Assembly: GCA_020629615.1 (NCBI GenBank)
Contig: JAHDCZ010000008.1
Coordinates: 1-54,331 of the forward strand
Direction: 5' to 3'
Length of the DNA stretch: 54,331 nt
Origin: Saprospiraceae bacterium
GTDB lineage: Bacteria > Bacteroidota > Bacteroidia > Chitinophagales > Saprospiraceae
The notes beneath the pieces are model-generated. The model was not told the origin of the DNA. It saw nothing but the letters and a program-made list of their open reading frames with translations, and searched no databases. The position numbers and the translations under genes were made by a program. This document shows, in pieces, positions 41,468-50,239 of the stretch; position 1 is the first letter of the stretch; the number at the start of each line of letters is the position of its first letter.

Positions 41468-41514
41468 TCTTAGTGTAATTTGAACAATAACTATAATATT
41501 ACAACCATTATTAA

Positions 41515-41522
41515 TATCTTTG
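41515..41522 (+). promoter_or_regulatory. Candidate -7 box TATCTTTG
   Basis: TATCTTTG matches TAnnTTTG, 19 bases upstream of the ATG at 41542. The same octamer is used at the rpmE2 promoter. No TTG lies at 19-base spacing. Confidence 0.55.
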
Positions 41523-41541
41523 TATTCTAAATTTAAAGATT

Positions 41542-42531
41542 ATGATGGACAAGTTAATAGAAAGATTTCCAGCTCAATTGGTGGAAGCATTAGAAATAGG
41601 TGAGAAAGCCACGATAAGTAAACACGTTCATGATTTGAATAAAGTGTATGTTTCAGGTTTAGGAGGCTCAGGAATAGGAGCAAATTTTGTCCAAGAATTT
41701 ATTAGCGATGAATGTAAAATTCCTTATATCGTCGGTAAAAAATATACTATTCCTGCGTTTGTAGATCAAAATACTTTGGCTATTGTGTCTTCTTATTCAG
41801 GCAATACTGAAGAAACATTGCAAGCTTTTGAAGCCATGCAATCGACAGGAGCCAAAATTGTTTGTATTTCTTCTGGTGGAAAATTGATAGAAATCGCCAA
41901 AGAAAAAGGTTACGATTACATTCAAGTGCCGGGAGATTGGCCGTCACCAAGAGCTTGTCTCGGATACTCTGTAGTTCAACAGCTTTTTGTGTTGAATAAA
42001 CTTGGACTTATTTCTTCTAAAAACATAGAAGAGATTAAAAGCTCAGTTAACATGTTAAAATATGACATGGAAGCCATTAAAGATAAGGCAGAGAAAATAG
42101 CGAATATTTTACATGGGAAAATTCCTATAATTTATATCGAGGATAGAATGGAGGCAGTTGCTGTTCGCTTACGTCAGCAAATAAATGAAAACTCAAAAAT
42201 GCTCTGCTGGCATCACGTCATCCCTGAAATGAATCACAACGAACTAGTAGGATGGAGGCATAAAAACGACAATCTTGCGGTTTTATTTTTGCGTAACAAA
42301 GATGATTTGAAGCGTAATCAAATACGTACTGACATCAATAAAGAAATAATAGTTAAGTATACCAATACCATTATCGAAGTTATTTCGAAAGGGAATTCTC
42401 ATGTTGAAAGAGCCATATATCTAGTACATCTTGGGGATTGGATCAGCTGGTATTTGGCTGAACTCGGAGGTTTTGATGCGATTGAGATTGATGTGATTAA
42501 TTATCTTAAATCGGAGCTGGCCAAAGTATAA
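41542..42531 (+). CDS. SIS-domain bifunctional phosphoglucose/phosphomannose isomerase
   Basis: 329 residues with two SIS folds. 'VSGLGGSGIGANF' (about 37-49) and 'SSYSGNTEETLQAF' (about 92-105) are the sugar-phosphate-binding loops. 'SPRACLGYS' follows, and 'PEMNHNELVGW' near 228-238 supplies the catalytic Glu/His found in the archaeal-type PGI/PMI enzymes. It interconverts glucose-6-P, fructose-6-P and mannose-6-P. The initiation codon could be either of two consecutive ATGs (41542 or 41545). It is followed by the SH3 gene on the same strand after 48 bases. Confidence 0.88.
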   Translation: MMDKLIERFPAQLVEALEIGEKATISKHVHDLNKVYVSGLGGSGIGANFVQEFISDECKIPYIVGKKYTIPAFVDQNTLAIVSSYSGNTEETLQAFEAMQSTGAKIVCISSGGKLIEIAKEKGYDYIQVPGDWPSPRACLGYSVVQQLFVLNKLGLISSKNIEEIKSSVNMLKYDMEAIKDKAEKIANILHGKIPIIYIEDRMEAVAVRLRQQINENSKMLCWHHVIPEMNHNELVGWRHKNDNLAVLFLRNKDDLKRNQIRTDINKEIIVKYTNTIIEVISKGNSHVERAIYLVHLGDWISWYLAELGGFDAIEIDVINYLKSELAKV

Positions 42532-42579
42532 GTAATAAAATCCTTTTAAGTTTTTAAGATTTTGCCTTAACTTCAAGCA

Positions 42580-43080
42580 ATGTCTTACAACAAACGGCGT
42601 CGACGAAAGCAAGGTTTTAACGTAAAAGCTTTATTGTGGTTCTCAGCAGTGATCTCAGGATTACTTATGTTGGCATCCGTCTGGCGCCAGGTAAGTCCAG
42701 ATAATGTTGTTAAGGATGTCTATTATTCCTTGACGGGAAATTCTGATAAAGTTTCAAAGAATTCGGATGACTACAAAAGGAGTTTGGCTCAGAAGGATTC
42801 TTTGATTGTTTCTACTCAAAAGGCCTTAGACGAATGTCAAAACAAACAAATCTATAGAATCGGCATCATCGACATATTATCCGAAACGGTAAATGTTCGA
42901 TCCAAAGCATCCTTAGTTTCTGATATCATTTTACAAATTCCAAATGGCTCAGAGGTGCAGATTCTCTATTTTGATACAGAAAAATATTATCTCGAAGGTC
43001 GACAAGGAAAGTGGTGCAGAATTAAATATGCTGATCAAGAAGGATGGGTCTGGGGTAATTTTATAAGGGTACCAGAATAG
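42580..43080 (+). CDS. Membrane-anchored bacterial SH3-domain protein
   Basis: 166 residues. A basic N-terminus ('NKRRRRKQGF') precedes one membrane helix (about 17-36), a helical linker (about 50-90) and an SH3b domain (about 95-166, 'ETVNVRSKASLVSDIILQIPNGSEVQIL' region and 'WCRIKYADQEGWVWGNFI'). The topology places the SH3 domain in the periplasm, where such domains bind cell-wall peptides or protein partners. Function is not specific. It follows the isomerase gene and faces the NTF2-like gene tail to tail. Confidence 0.82.
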   Translation: MSYNKRRRRKQGFNVKALLWFSAVISGLLMLASVWRQVSPDNVVKDVYYSLTGNSDKVSKNSDDYKRSLAQKDSLIVSTQKALDECQNKQIYRIGIIDILSETVNVRSKASLVSDIILQIPNGSEVQILYFDTEKYYLEGRQGKWCRIKYADQEGWVWGNFIRVPE

Positions 43081-43114
43081 ATTTGGGAGCTGTGAAAATC
43101 CCACGGTCCTATTA

Positions 43115-43591
43115 TCACTCCTTCTCCATTTCAATGCGATTCCAAATATCCAAATAGATCTTCCATTCTCCATTGATCTTTTTCCATACGATTACATATT
43201 TTCCTTTCCAAGCGGATTCCTTACCGTCTTTACCAATGGTGATTCCTTCATAATAGCCCCAGTCATCGGCTCGATCTCCTTGGATAAATATTTCTACAGG
43301 ACTAACTCTGTGAAATTTTACTTTTATTCCTTCCGGCATGGTCCAGTATTTTATCAGAGCATCACGGCCTTCAATCACTTCAACATTAGAAGGGAAAATT
43401 TTTCCATCTGCGGTATAAGCATTAGCAATTCCTTCAGCATTTCCATTCATATAATCTTTAGAAAACTGCGTTACGTTTTTTAATATGGCTTGAATTTCTT
43501 TCTCATCTCCGATGTAAGCTTGAGAAAACACTTGGGTAATTGAAAGAAGACTTATCATCAATATGCTGAGATGCTTGAATAGTGTTGACAT
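43115..43591 (-). CDS. Exported NTF2/SnoaL-like (DUF4440-type) protein
   Basis: 158 residues with a signal peptide ('HLSILMISLLSITQVFSQ', about 7-24). The rest is a single NTF2-like fold: 'FSKDYMNGNAEGIANAYTADGKIFPSN', 'EGRDALIKYW', 'DDWGYYEGI' and a closing 'WKIYLDIWNR' strand. Such domains bind small ligands or act as isomerases; many exported versions have no known activity. It is a single gene, divergent from the di-heme peroxidase gene. Confidence 0.85.
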   Translation of the reverse strand: MSTLFKHLSILMISLLSITQVFSQAYIGDEKEIQAILKNVTQFSKDYMNGNAEGIANAYTADGKIFPSNVEVIEGRDALIKYWTMPEGIKVKFHRVSPVEIFIQGDRADDWGYYEGITIGKDGKESAWKGKYVIVWKKINGEWKIYLDIWNRIEMEKE

Positions 43592-43641
43592 ACTTTTTTT
43601 ATTTTGAAACGAGCTGGCTCATCGTTTGTTATGTATAATTT

Positions 43642-43706
43642 GAAACTTATTTAAACCATTAGCAATTCTTGAAGTCGAAAAAAGAAACTTCAAACCATTA
43701 GTAATT
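43642..43706 (+). repeat. Imperfect direct repeat upstream of the di-heme peroxidase gene
   Basis: GAAACTT plus AAACCATTAGCAATT (43642-43667) recurs as GAAACTT plus AAACCATTAGTAATT (43684-43706). The second copy abuts the ATG at 43707. The spacing (about 40 bases) and position suggest a pair of regulator-binding sites or a leader element. Confidence 0.5.
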
Positions 43707-44879
43707 ATGATTAAACCAATTTTGAAATTTCATTTATTACTTTTCATTTTTGTATTAACATCTTGTGGCGAAGACCCAAAATACCTTCCAATTGAAAATA
43801 ATGTTATTACTATTCCAGATGAACCATTCGATTACATAAATTTAAATTTGCCAAGTCATTTTACCAATGATGTAGCTGGGCAAGCTTTACCCACATCGAT
43901 CAACGGAATAGATAATACTCCAAATGACAACATGATTAGCAATGAGGGTGCTACTTTAGGTCGAGTACTTTTTTATGATAAAAATTTAAGTGCTAACGGT
44001 ACTGTTGCGTGCGCTTCATGCCATAAGCAAGAAAAGGGTTTCTCAGATGATGCAACTTTAAGTGTAGGCTTTGAGGGAGGATTAACAAGGCGTCATTCCA
44101 TGACATTAATAAATTCAAGGTATTATCAAAGAGGTCGATTTTTTTGGGATGAAAGAGCAAGTACATTAGAAGAACAAGTTCTTGAACCTTTTCAAGATCC
44201 AATTGAAATGGGAATGACATTAGAACAAGTAGTAAGTGCAGTACAAGAGCAGGATTTTTATCCTCCATTATTTGAAGATGCATTTGGTTCTCAAGACATT
44301 AATAGCGATAGAATTTCAAGAGCACTATCTCAATTTGTCAGGAGTATCGTAAGTCATTCTAGTAAATATGATGAGGGACGTGCTCTATCTAATTCACCTG
44401 GAGCAAATTTTTCAAACTTCACAAATGAAGAAAATTTAGGTAAAAGTTTATTTTTTCAAACGATCTCAAATGGTGGTGGTGCTTGTTTTGGATGTCATAC
44501 AACCGAAGCATTTGTTAGTGCAAATCCAGGTCCACAAAACAATGGACTTGATTTAGTAACAACAGATTTAGGTGCTGGTGCTGTTTTTAATAACCCGATA
44601 TTTGAGGGTCGATTTAAGACTACAAGCCTTCGAAATATAGAACTTACAGCACCTTATATGCATGACGGTAGATTTGCAACTTTAGAAGAAGTTGTAGAAC
44701 ATTACAATAGTGGAATAAAAGCGCATCCCACATTATCCCCGGCATTGATGGATGATAATGGAAATCCTGTACAACTAAATTTCACAAATTCTGAAAAAGC
44801 CGCTCTGGTAGCTTTCTTGAAGACTTTGACAGACCATAGCTTAAGTTCGGAAGAAAAATGGAGTGATCCGTTTGAATAA
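43707..44879 (+). CDS. Di-heme cytochrome c peroxidase/MauG family lipoprotein
   Basis: 390 residues with a lipoprotein signal (lipobox VLTSC, Cys20). Two c-type heme sites are present: CASCH near 102-106 and CFGCH near 258-262. The flanking 'GRVLFYDKNLSANGTVACASCHK', 'WDERASTLEEQVLEPFQDPIEMG' and 'APYMHDGRFATLEEVVEHYN' regions are diagnostic of the CCP/MauG family. It reduces hydrogen peroxide or oxidises a protein or small-molecule substrate at the outer side of a membrane. A direct repeat lies just upstream of the start. It is monocistronic. Confidence 0.92.
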   Translation: MIKPILKFHLLLFIFVLTSCGEDPKYLPIENNVITIPDEPFDYINLNLPSHFTNDVAGQALPTSINGIDNTPNDNMISNEGATLGRVLFYDKNLSANGTVACASCHKQEKGFSDDATLSVGFEGGLTRRHSMTLINSRYYQRGRFFWDERASTLEEQVLEPFQDPIEMGMTLEQVVSAVQEQDFYPPLFEDAFGSQDINSDRISRALSQFVRSIVSHSSKYDEGRALSNSPGANFSNFTNEENLGKSLFFQTISNGGGACFGCHTTEAFVSANPGPQNNGLDLVTTDLGAGAVFNNPIFEGRFKTTSLRNIELTAPYMHDGRFATLEEVVEHYNSGIKAHPTLSPALMDDNGNPVQLNFTNSEKAALVAFLKTLTDHSLSSEEKWSDPFE

Positions 44880-44886
44880 AGAATGG

Positions 44887-45816
44887 CTAATAAAACAATG
44901 CCCCATTCGCCGAAAGGCTATAAAAAAATCTAGGTAATCGTATTTGTTGGTTCTCTTGATAAAGAAATAAATTTTTATTGCGGTCCAACATCGGGATATG
45001 CGGATTCTCAGCCGAATTCATAAATGAAGGAATAAAATACATGTCGTGAATCAATTTGTTTTGAACAAAATTTCTGATCTGCTCGGCATCAATCCCAAAA
45101 TCAACTTTTAAAGATTGTTTTGTTAGACCTCCATAGGCATATGATCCTGCTAAAATACCATGACTGCAATCGGCATGCTGACAGCGACTATTGTCTTTAT
45201 AACCAAATCTTGCAGGATAATTGGAATCTTGAACCCGTTTCATTTCAGAACATCGAGTTTGCCCCGTATACAAAATGGTTTTGAGTGTAAATAATTGTTC
45301 GTCTCTACGATATGAAACTGCTACGGCACCCGTTCTGTATTGATCCAGTCCCTTCGTATTGCCTAAAATATCGTTTTCAGTTATGATTTGAAAACCACCG
45401 ATTCCGATAACCAAACTTCCTGTTCCTTGGCTTGTTTGTGTTTGATCCTTATAATAATGAAAAATATAACCCAAGGCGTGACGTCGTTGCAACTGATTAT
45501 GTTCAACGGAATAGAATGGATTTTTTAGATATTCCATTCGCCCATATCCGTAAATTAATCCGAGACTCAATCTTGATTCAAATCCTGGATTCTTTGGTCC
45601 AAAAGAACTCAGCTGATCATAAATTTTGATTTCGAAATTGCTTTGAAAATCATTCTGATATAAGACGCCTAATTGAAGCACTAGACCAAAGCGATTGACT
45701 GGATTTCCAAAATCCAAAATGAGACCGATTTTTGATTCAGTACGCCAATCTTGAGTTTGACTAAGTGTTGGAAGACTAATCAGAAAAAGAACAAAGAATA
45801 CAAAATACCTGATCAT
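44887..45816 (-). CDS. Exported protein resembling polymorphic toxin type 23 (Ntox23)
   Basis: 309 residues with a signal peptide ('VFFVLFLISLPTLSQ'). The body resembles the domain named polymorphic toxin type 23: 'LGLIYGYGRMEYLKNPF', 'QGTGSLVIGIGGFQIITENDILG', 'RTGAVAVSYRRDEQLFTL', 'SHGILAGSYAYGG', 'DAEQIRNFVQNKLIHDM', 'HIPMLDRNKN' and a 'SLSANGALFY' end. In Bacteroidota, proteins of this size with a plain signal peptide are common and lack the long delivery region of real polymorphic toxins, so the toxin label may not describe the function. It follows the acyl-CoA oxidase gene by nine bases. A palindromic 17-mer lies at its 3' end. Confidence 0.6.
   Translation of the reverse strand: MIRYFVFFVLFLISLPTLSQTQDWRTESKIGLILDFGNPVNRFGLVLQLGVLYQNDFQSNFEIKIYDQLSSFGPKNPGFESRLSLGLIYGYGRMEYLKNPFYSVEHNQLQRRHALGYIFHYYKDQTQTSQGTGSLVIGIGGFQIITENDILGNTKGLDQYRTGAVAVSYRRDEQLFTLKTILYTGQTRCSEMKRVQDSNYPARFGYKDNSRCQHADCSHGILAGSYAYGGLTKQSLKVDFGIDAEQIRNFVQNKLIHDMYFIPSFMNSAENPHIPMLDRNKNLFLYQENQQIRLPRFFYSLSANGALFY
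44902..44918. repeat. Palindromic motif, copy 5: CCCATTCGCCGAAAGGC
   Basis: Identical over 17 bases to 38883-38899. It lies 15 bases inside the 3' end of the Ntox23-like gene and encodes Leu-Ser-Ala-Asn-Gly on the minus strand, as does copy 4, although the proteins are unrelated. Confidence 0.6.
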
Positions 45817-45825
45817 ATTCTAGAG

Positions 45826-48141
45826 CTATAGAATAATCTTGGCACCTAAAAGTTCTTCCGGAATACCAAAGGCGTCGAGCAAGCCATTGAGTTCTGGTCT
45901 CAACTCGCGACACAATTTATTGATGACTCGACGAATGGCTTTGGTTTTACTCCCTTCCATGTAATCGTTTTCCAAAAACCAACCTTTGTCTGATTCAATA
46001 ACCGTCAGCGCATATAAACTATGGATTTTTTGCAGTATCTTTTTCTCGGATGGATTAGTATTTCGTTCGATTGCTTTATAAAATGATTTCAAAGTTTTGT
46101 ACTCAACATAGGCTTTGGCCAATGCAACCATATGTACTTGACAACGTAAAAAAGCTTCGTGTGGTGTCAAACGCTTTTTTAAATAATCTTGCATTCTAGT
46201 ACTCAAGGTGATCAGTAATTTGTCGCGTCGGTAACGTAAAGCTTCACGATAAAAATCAAGATCCAACAAATGATCTAAGCTTGTATTTCTACTGGAGTAT
46301 GGATTGTTTTCTGAAATTCGATTACCAATTCGTTTGACAAGATACCTCATAACCGCACGAAATCCCTCTTCATGAAAAGAGTGTTTAAATTCTGTTAATA
46401 TCCCTTTCGCGACAAGCTGCATTAAAACCGTATTGTCGCCTTCGAAGGTGGTAAATATATCGGTATCTGCTTTGAGGTCTGCAAAGCGATTTTCTGATAA
46501 ATATCCTTTTCCTCCACAGGCTTCTCTACATTCTTGAACGGTCTCTGTACAATGCCAAGTAGCCATGGCTTTTAATCCTGCTGCATCCGTTTCTATTTGT
46601 CTCCGCTCCTCTTCAGAATCACATTTTATAAAATCATCGGCAAGATCTGCAAGAGAAAAATGATACGCATAAGTCTTGGCCAAGAGAGGTATTAATCGTC
46701 GTTGATGGGTAGGATAATCCATGATCAGCATTTCTTGTTCGCCATCTTTGGGAGCAAATTGTCTTCTCTTCATGGCATATTTCATGGCGATGGTCAGTGC
46801 TGATTTTGAAGCATTGACTCCGGCTGTTCCTACACAAACACGTCCTGCGATTAAGGCACCGAGCATAGTAAAAAATCGTCTATTGGCGCTGTCAATCGAA
46901 CTCACGTATTGGCCTTCACTATTGATATCTCCGTATTTATTTAACAAATTATCTTTAGGCACATTGACATGATCAAACCAGATTCTTCCGTTATCAATCC
47001 CATTGAGCCCCATCTTATAACCACAATCTTCGACTCGGATACCAGGCATTAAATTTCCTTGCTTGTCGCGAATGGGTACCATGATGCAATGGACTCCATG
47101 ATTTTCTTCATTGACTATTAATTGTGCAAAAACCGCAGCCATTTCAGCATGGAGCGCATTACCGATGTATTCTTTTCCTGCCGCCTCGGAGGGCGAATGG
47201 ATAGTTAGAGAATCATCTTCAATGTTATAGACCGCTTGAGTCTCTAGACCTTTGACATTTGATCCATGTCCTGTTTCGGTCATGGCAAAACAACCTAACA
47301 ACTCAGCAGTACTTAACTGAGGTATGTATTTTTTATAGTGCTTTTCTGTACCAAGACCATAAACGGCACCACCAAACAAACCAAATTGAACTCCAAATTT
47401 TATCGTCAAACTGAGATCATAATAACTTAACATTTCAAACACTGTAATGTGTCTTCCTACCTTACCTCCACCTCCATATTCGGTAGGAAATGCGTAGGCA
47501 CCGATACCTTGCTTTGCCAAGGCTTTCATGAGTTTTAAAGTGTGTTTGCGAAACTCGTCTTTATTAGGTATTTCTTGATATTTGAAAAGAGGATCACGTA
47601 ATAATTTACGCATTCGATCCTTTGTTTCTTTTTGAGATCCATCCAAAAATGCACAAAGCGATTTCGGATCAAAAGACTCTTTGGATGGAATAGTTGATTC
47701 AGAAACATCTCTAATTGATCCAGTCAGAGATCTGAGACTGCCGGGATTGATACTCATATCTCTTTCGATATCCTCAAGAGCCTTTAGGGTTTTAGGGGCA
47801 TTCCATATTTCTTCATTTCTATATTGAGTCGAACTCCTAGCCAGTTCTAATCCAATTTCAGCCAAGGATTTTCGCTGTTCTTTGGATAAACTAATGCTCT
47901 CAGATTTAATAATGTGAGACCATTCACGAAAAACCTCATCGTTGGGAGGGTTTTTAGGGTCAGACCAGCGAATTAAATACTTTTTGTCATCTTCAGTAAG
48001 AAAATCAAACTGTTCAATTTTTTTGTGAATCAATTTCATCTCTGATGGACTTAATACTCCATCGGACCAGGCGATGTAAAACATCGGGATCATGCTCAGT
48101 TTTCCTGGAGAAACATTTTGTGTTGTAAGGTTCTTCTTCAT
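45826..48141 (-). CDS. Acyl-CoA dehydrogenase/oxidase with N-terminal TerB-like extension
   Basis: 771 residues, longer than ordinary acyl-CoA dehydrogenases (about 380-600). Residues about 10-75 ('PMFYIAWSDGVLSPSEMKLIHKKIEQF') look like a small helical TerB-like domain. The flavoprotein core follows, with 'GCFAMTETGHGSNVKGLET' (FAD/substrate loop), 'YIGNALHAEMAAVFAQL' and 'CTETVQECREACGGKGYL' with the FAD motif, plus a C-terminal helical domain as in acyl-CoA oxidases. It probably carries out the first step of fatty acid beta-oxidation. It starts an operon with the Ntox23-like gene and is divergent from fabG. Confidence 0.88.
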   Translation of the reverse strand: MKKNLTTQNVSPGKLSMIPMFYIAWSDGVLSPSEMKLIHKKIEQFDFLTEDDKKYLIRWSDPKNPPNDEVFREWSHIIKSESISLSKEQRKSLAEIGLELARSSTQYRNEEIWNAPKTLKALEDIERDMSINPGSLRSLTGSIRDVSESTIPSKESFDPKSLCAFLDGSQKETKDRMRKLLRDPLFKYQEIPNKDEFRKHTLKLMKALAKQGIGAYAFPTEYGGGGKVGRHITVFEMLSYYDLSLTIKFGVQFGLFGGAVYGLGTEKHYKKYIPQLSTAELLGCFAMTETGHGSNVKGLETQAVYNIEDDSLTIHSPSEAAGKEYIGNALHAEMAAVFAQLIVNEENHGVHCIMVPIRDKQGNLMPGIRVEDCGYKMGLNGIDNGRIWFDHVNVPKDNLLNKYGDINSEGQYVSSIDSANRRFFTMLGALIAGRVCVGTAGVNASKSALTIAMKYAMKRRQFAPKDGEQEMLIMDYPTHQRRLIPLLAKTYAYHFSLADLADDFIKCDSEEERRQIETDAAGLKAMATWHCTETVQECREACGGKGYLSENRFADLKADTDIFTTFEGDNTVLMQLVAKGILTEFKHSFHEEGFRAVMRYLVKRIGNRISENNPYSSRNTSLDHLLDLDFYREALRYRRDKLLITLSTRMQDYLKKRLTPHEAFLRCQVHMVALAKAYVEYKTLKSFYKAIERNTNPSEKKILQKIHSLYALTVIESDKGWFLENDYMEGSKTKAIRRVINKLCRELRPELNGLLDAFGIPEELLGAKIIL

Positions 48142-48236
48142 ATTTTTTATCGTTCGCTGAAAAACTAGTCTTCACAATAAATAACGTATAATAATTTAAA
48201 TAGATTTACAATTCAATTAAAAAAACACAAACAATC

Positions 48237-48983
48237 ATGGGTTTATTACAAGATAAAGTATGCTTAATTACGGGAGGATCAAGAGGAATAGGAGAATCAA
48301 TTGTCAAACATTTTGTAAAAGAGGGAGCAAAAGTTGCTTTTACGTATCGTTCCTCTGCGGAAAGTTCCAATCGCATTGTTTCCGAATGTGAGGCAGAAGG
48401 AGCAACCATAAAAGCTTATCAATCTGATGCGAGCGATTACGCTGCTGCTGAAAAATTAGTCGCTGATGTATTGGAAGATTTTGGAAAAATTGATGTACTG
48501 ATTAACAATGCGGGAATCACGATGGATACTTTAATGTTGCGTATGACAGAAGATCATTGGGACAAGGTGATGGAAGTAAATTTGAAGTCTGTTTTCAATT
48601 TGACCAAGCAAGTTATCAAACCGATGTTAAGAAATCGAGGAGGTTCTATTATTAATATGAGTTCGGTTGTGGGGGTTTTTGGAAATGCAGGACAAGCCAA
48701 TTATGCAGCATCTAAGGCTGGTATTATAGGGTTTACCAAGTCAATTGCCAAAGAAATTGGATCTCGTGGGATCCGTTGTAATGCTATCGCTCCAGGTTTT
48801 ATTGAGACGGATATGACGCATGAGTTGGATGAGAAAACCAGGCAGGCATACATCGATGGTATTCCTTTAAAACGATTGGGTAAGGGAGAGGATGTTTCTA
48901 ATGCATGTGTCTTTTTGGCTTCCGATATGTCAGAATACATATCGGGACAAGTCTTAAGTGTCTGTGGTGCCTTAAATACCTAG
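48237..48983 (+). CDS. fabG: 3-oxoacyl-[acyl-carrier-protein] reductase
   Basis: A 248-residue classical SDR. The nucleotide-binding 'ITGGSRGIGESIV' is at 11-23, 'NNAGITMDTLMLRM' follows, the catalytic Ser lies in 'NMSSVVGVFG', and the 'YAASKAG' motif carries Tyr and Lys. The family signature 'GFIETDMTHEL' and end 'GQVLSVCGAL' fit FabG, which reduces 3-oxoacyl-ACP in fatty acid synthesis with NADPH. It is divergent from the acyl-CoA oxidase gene, and the zincin lipoprotein gene starts one base after its stop. Confidence 0.92.
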   Translation: MGLLQDKVCLITGGSRGIGESIVKHFVKEGAKVAFTYRSSAESSNRIVSECEAEGATIKAYQSDASDYAAAEKLVADVLEDFGKIDVLINNAGITMDTLMLRMTEDHWDKVMEVNLKSVFNLTKQVIKPMLRNRGGSIINMSSVVGVFGNAGQANYAASKAGIIGFTKSIAKEIGSRGIRCNAIAPGFIETDMTHELDEKTRQAYIDGIPLKRLGKGEDVSNACVFLASDMSEYISGQVLSVCGALNT

Positions 48984-48984
48984 T

Positions 48985-50235
48985 ATGAGTTATAAACTGT
49001 TTTTTATTTTTTTGATGCTGAGCATTTTGTCGTGTTCAAAGAAAATATCAAGTGACTATATCCAGAGTTATGAGGATTTGGAGTCTGTAGGAAACAGAAC
49101 AGAAGAGGCTTTTGAAATTGATAAAGCTTGTACTATGGCCGAATATTATGCGCCGGATGAGGATTTTCCAGAATACTACGGAACTAGGAAGATCAGGGTC
49201 AATTTTCATATCATGAATGATACCAAGGGAGATAAGAATTTTAAACCTGGAGAGGCTCAAAAGTTTCTAAAATCCATGCTGCGAAATGCCAATCAACGAC
49301 TAATGGAAAATAAGAAATTGAATTTACCAGTAGGTAATGATATCCCCAATTGGCCTCCTTATTATCAATGTGTCATAACCCCTAATACGCAAGATCCAGA
49401 TGATGACGGATTTTATTTTCATGCGGATGATGAATTATATTATTTTATCAACAAGGGAAAAAACAGAAATAATTACAAGAGGGAGGTGATCAAAAAATAT
49501 TCAGTCAATGCAGACTCCATCCTAAATGTTTTTGTCATGCCACATCATCCCGATAGTGTAGCATCCAAAACTTATAAACAAAAAAGTACCGGGATTTCTT
49601 TGGGAACAAGCATTAAGATTTCTGGAATCTATGAACGATCTAAAAAACCATGGCAGGTTTCTACTTTGTTTAATCATGAAGTGGGTCATTCTTTGGGATT
49701 GAGTCACGCATGGACAAAACATGATGGATGCGATGATACTCCAGCACATCCCAATTGTTACTCACGTACAGAGACTGGCGAATGCTCAGGTGTGTCGTCA
49801 AATAATCTTATGGATTACAACAATAGTCAAATGGCATTGTCACCTTGTCAGCTTGGAAGAATACATAGAAATATAGCACGAGAAAATTCTCTACAACGTA
49901 AATTGACGATTGCTGATTGGTGTGATTATCAAAATGTCCCTTATGTGGTCGATGACGATGTCGATTGGTTTGCCGCCAAAGATATCAACCGAGACATCAT
50001 TATAAAGGATGGTGCCCGTCTAACAATGTATTGTCGTGTATCGATGGCAAAAGCCGCTCGAATTATCGTTGAACCCGGTGGAGAATTGGTTTTAAATGAT
50101 TGTCGCTTACACAATGATTGTGGAGACAAGTGGGGAGGTATCGAAATACAAAAGGCAGGAAAGAAGGTAGGTCTTGTTTCTTATTTTGGTAATGTGAGTA
50201 TCGAAGATTTAGAGAATGATCTAACAGAACAATAG
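48985..50235 (+). CDS. Pappalysin-like metalloprotease (zincin) lipoprotein
   Basis: 416 residues with lipobox ILSC (Cys17). The extended zinc motif HEVGHSLGLSH lies at about 231-241, with the Met-turn 'SNNLMDY' at about 272-278, as in metzincins of the pappalysin type. After this, about 110 residues contain 'DINRDIIIKDGARLTMYCRVSM' and 'EPGGELVLNDCRLHN', which look like the first turns of a right-handed beta-helix and then stop after 'WGGIEI'. Relatives I know of often continue with a long C-terminal beta-helix and a sorting domain, so this copy is short but without visible frameshift. It probably cleaves extracellular protein. Confidence 0.85.
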   Translation: MSYKLFFIFLMLSILSCSKKISSDYIQSYEDLESVGNRTEEAFEIDKACTMAEYYAPDEDFPEYYGTRKIRVNFHIMNDTKGDKNFKPGEAQKFLKSMLRNANQRLMENKKLNLPVGNDIPNWPPYYQCVITPNTQDPDDDGFYFHADDELYYFINKGKNRNNYKREVIKKYSVNADSILNVFVMPHHPDSVASKTYKQKSTGISLGTSIKISGIYERSKKPWQVSTLFNHEVGHSLGLSHAWTKHDGCDDTPAHPNCYSRTETGECSGVSSNNLMDYNNSQMALSPCQLGRIHRNIARENSLQRKLTIADWCDYQNVPYVVDDDVDWFAAKDINRDIIIKDGARLTMYCRVSMAKAARIIVEPGGELVLNDCRLHNDCGDKWGGIEIQKAGKKVGLVSYFGNVSIEDLENDLTEQ

Positions 50236-50239
50236 GTCC

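Noticed and set aside
43084-43103. Weak hairpin TGGGA...TCCCA between convergent genes
   Set aside because: Only five pairs with a ten-base loop and no T-run; not sufficient for a terminator call.
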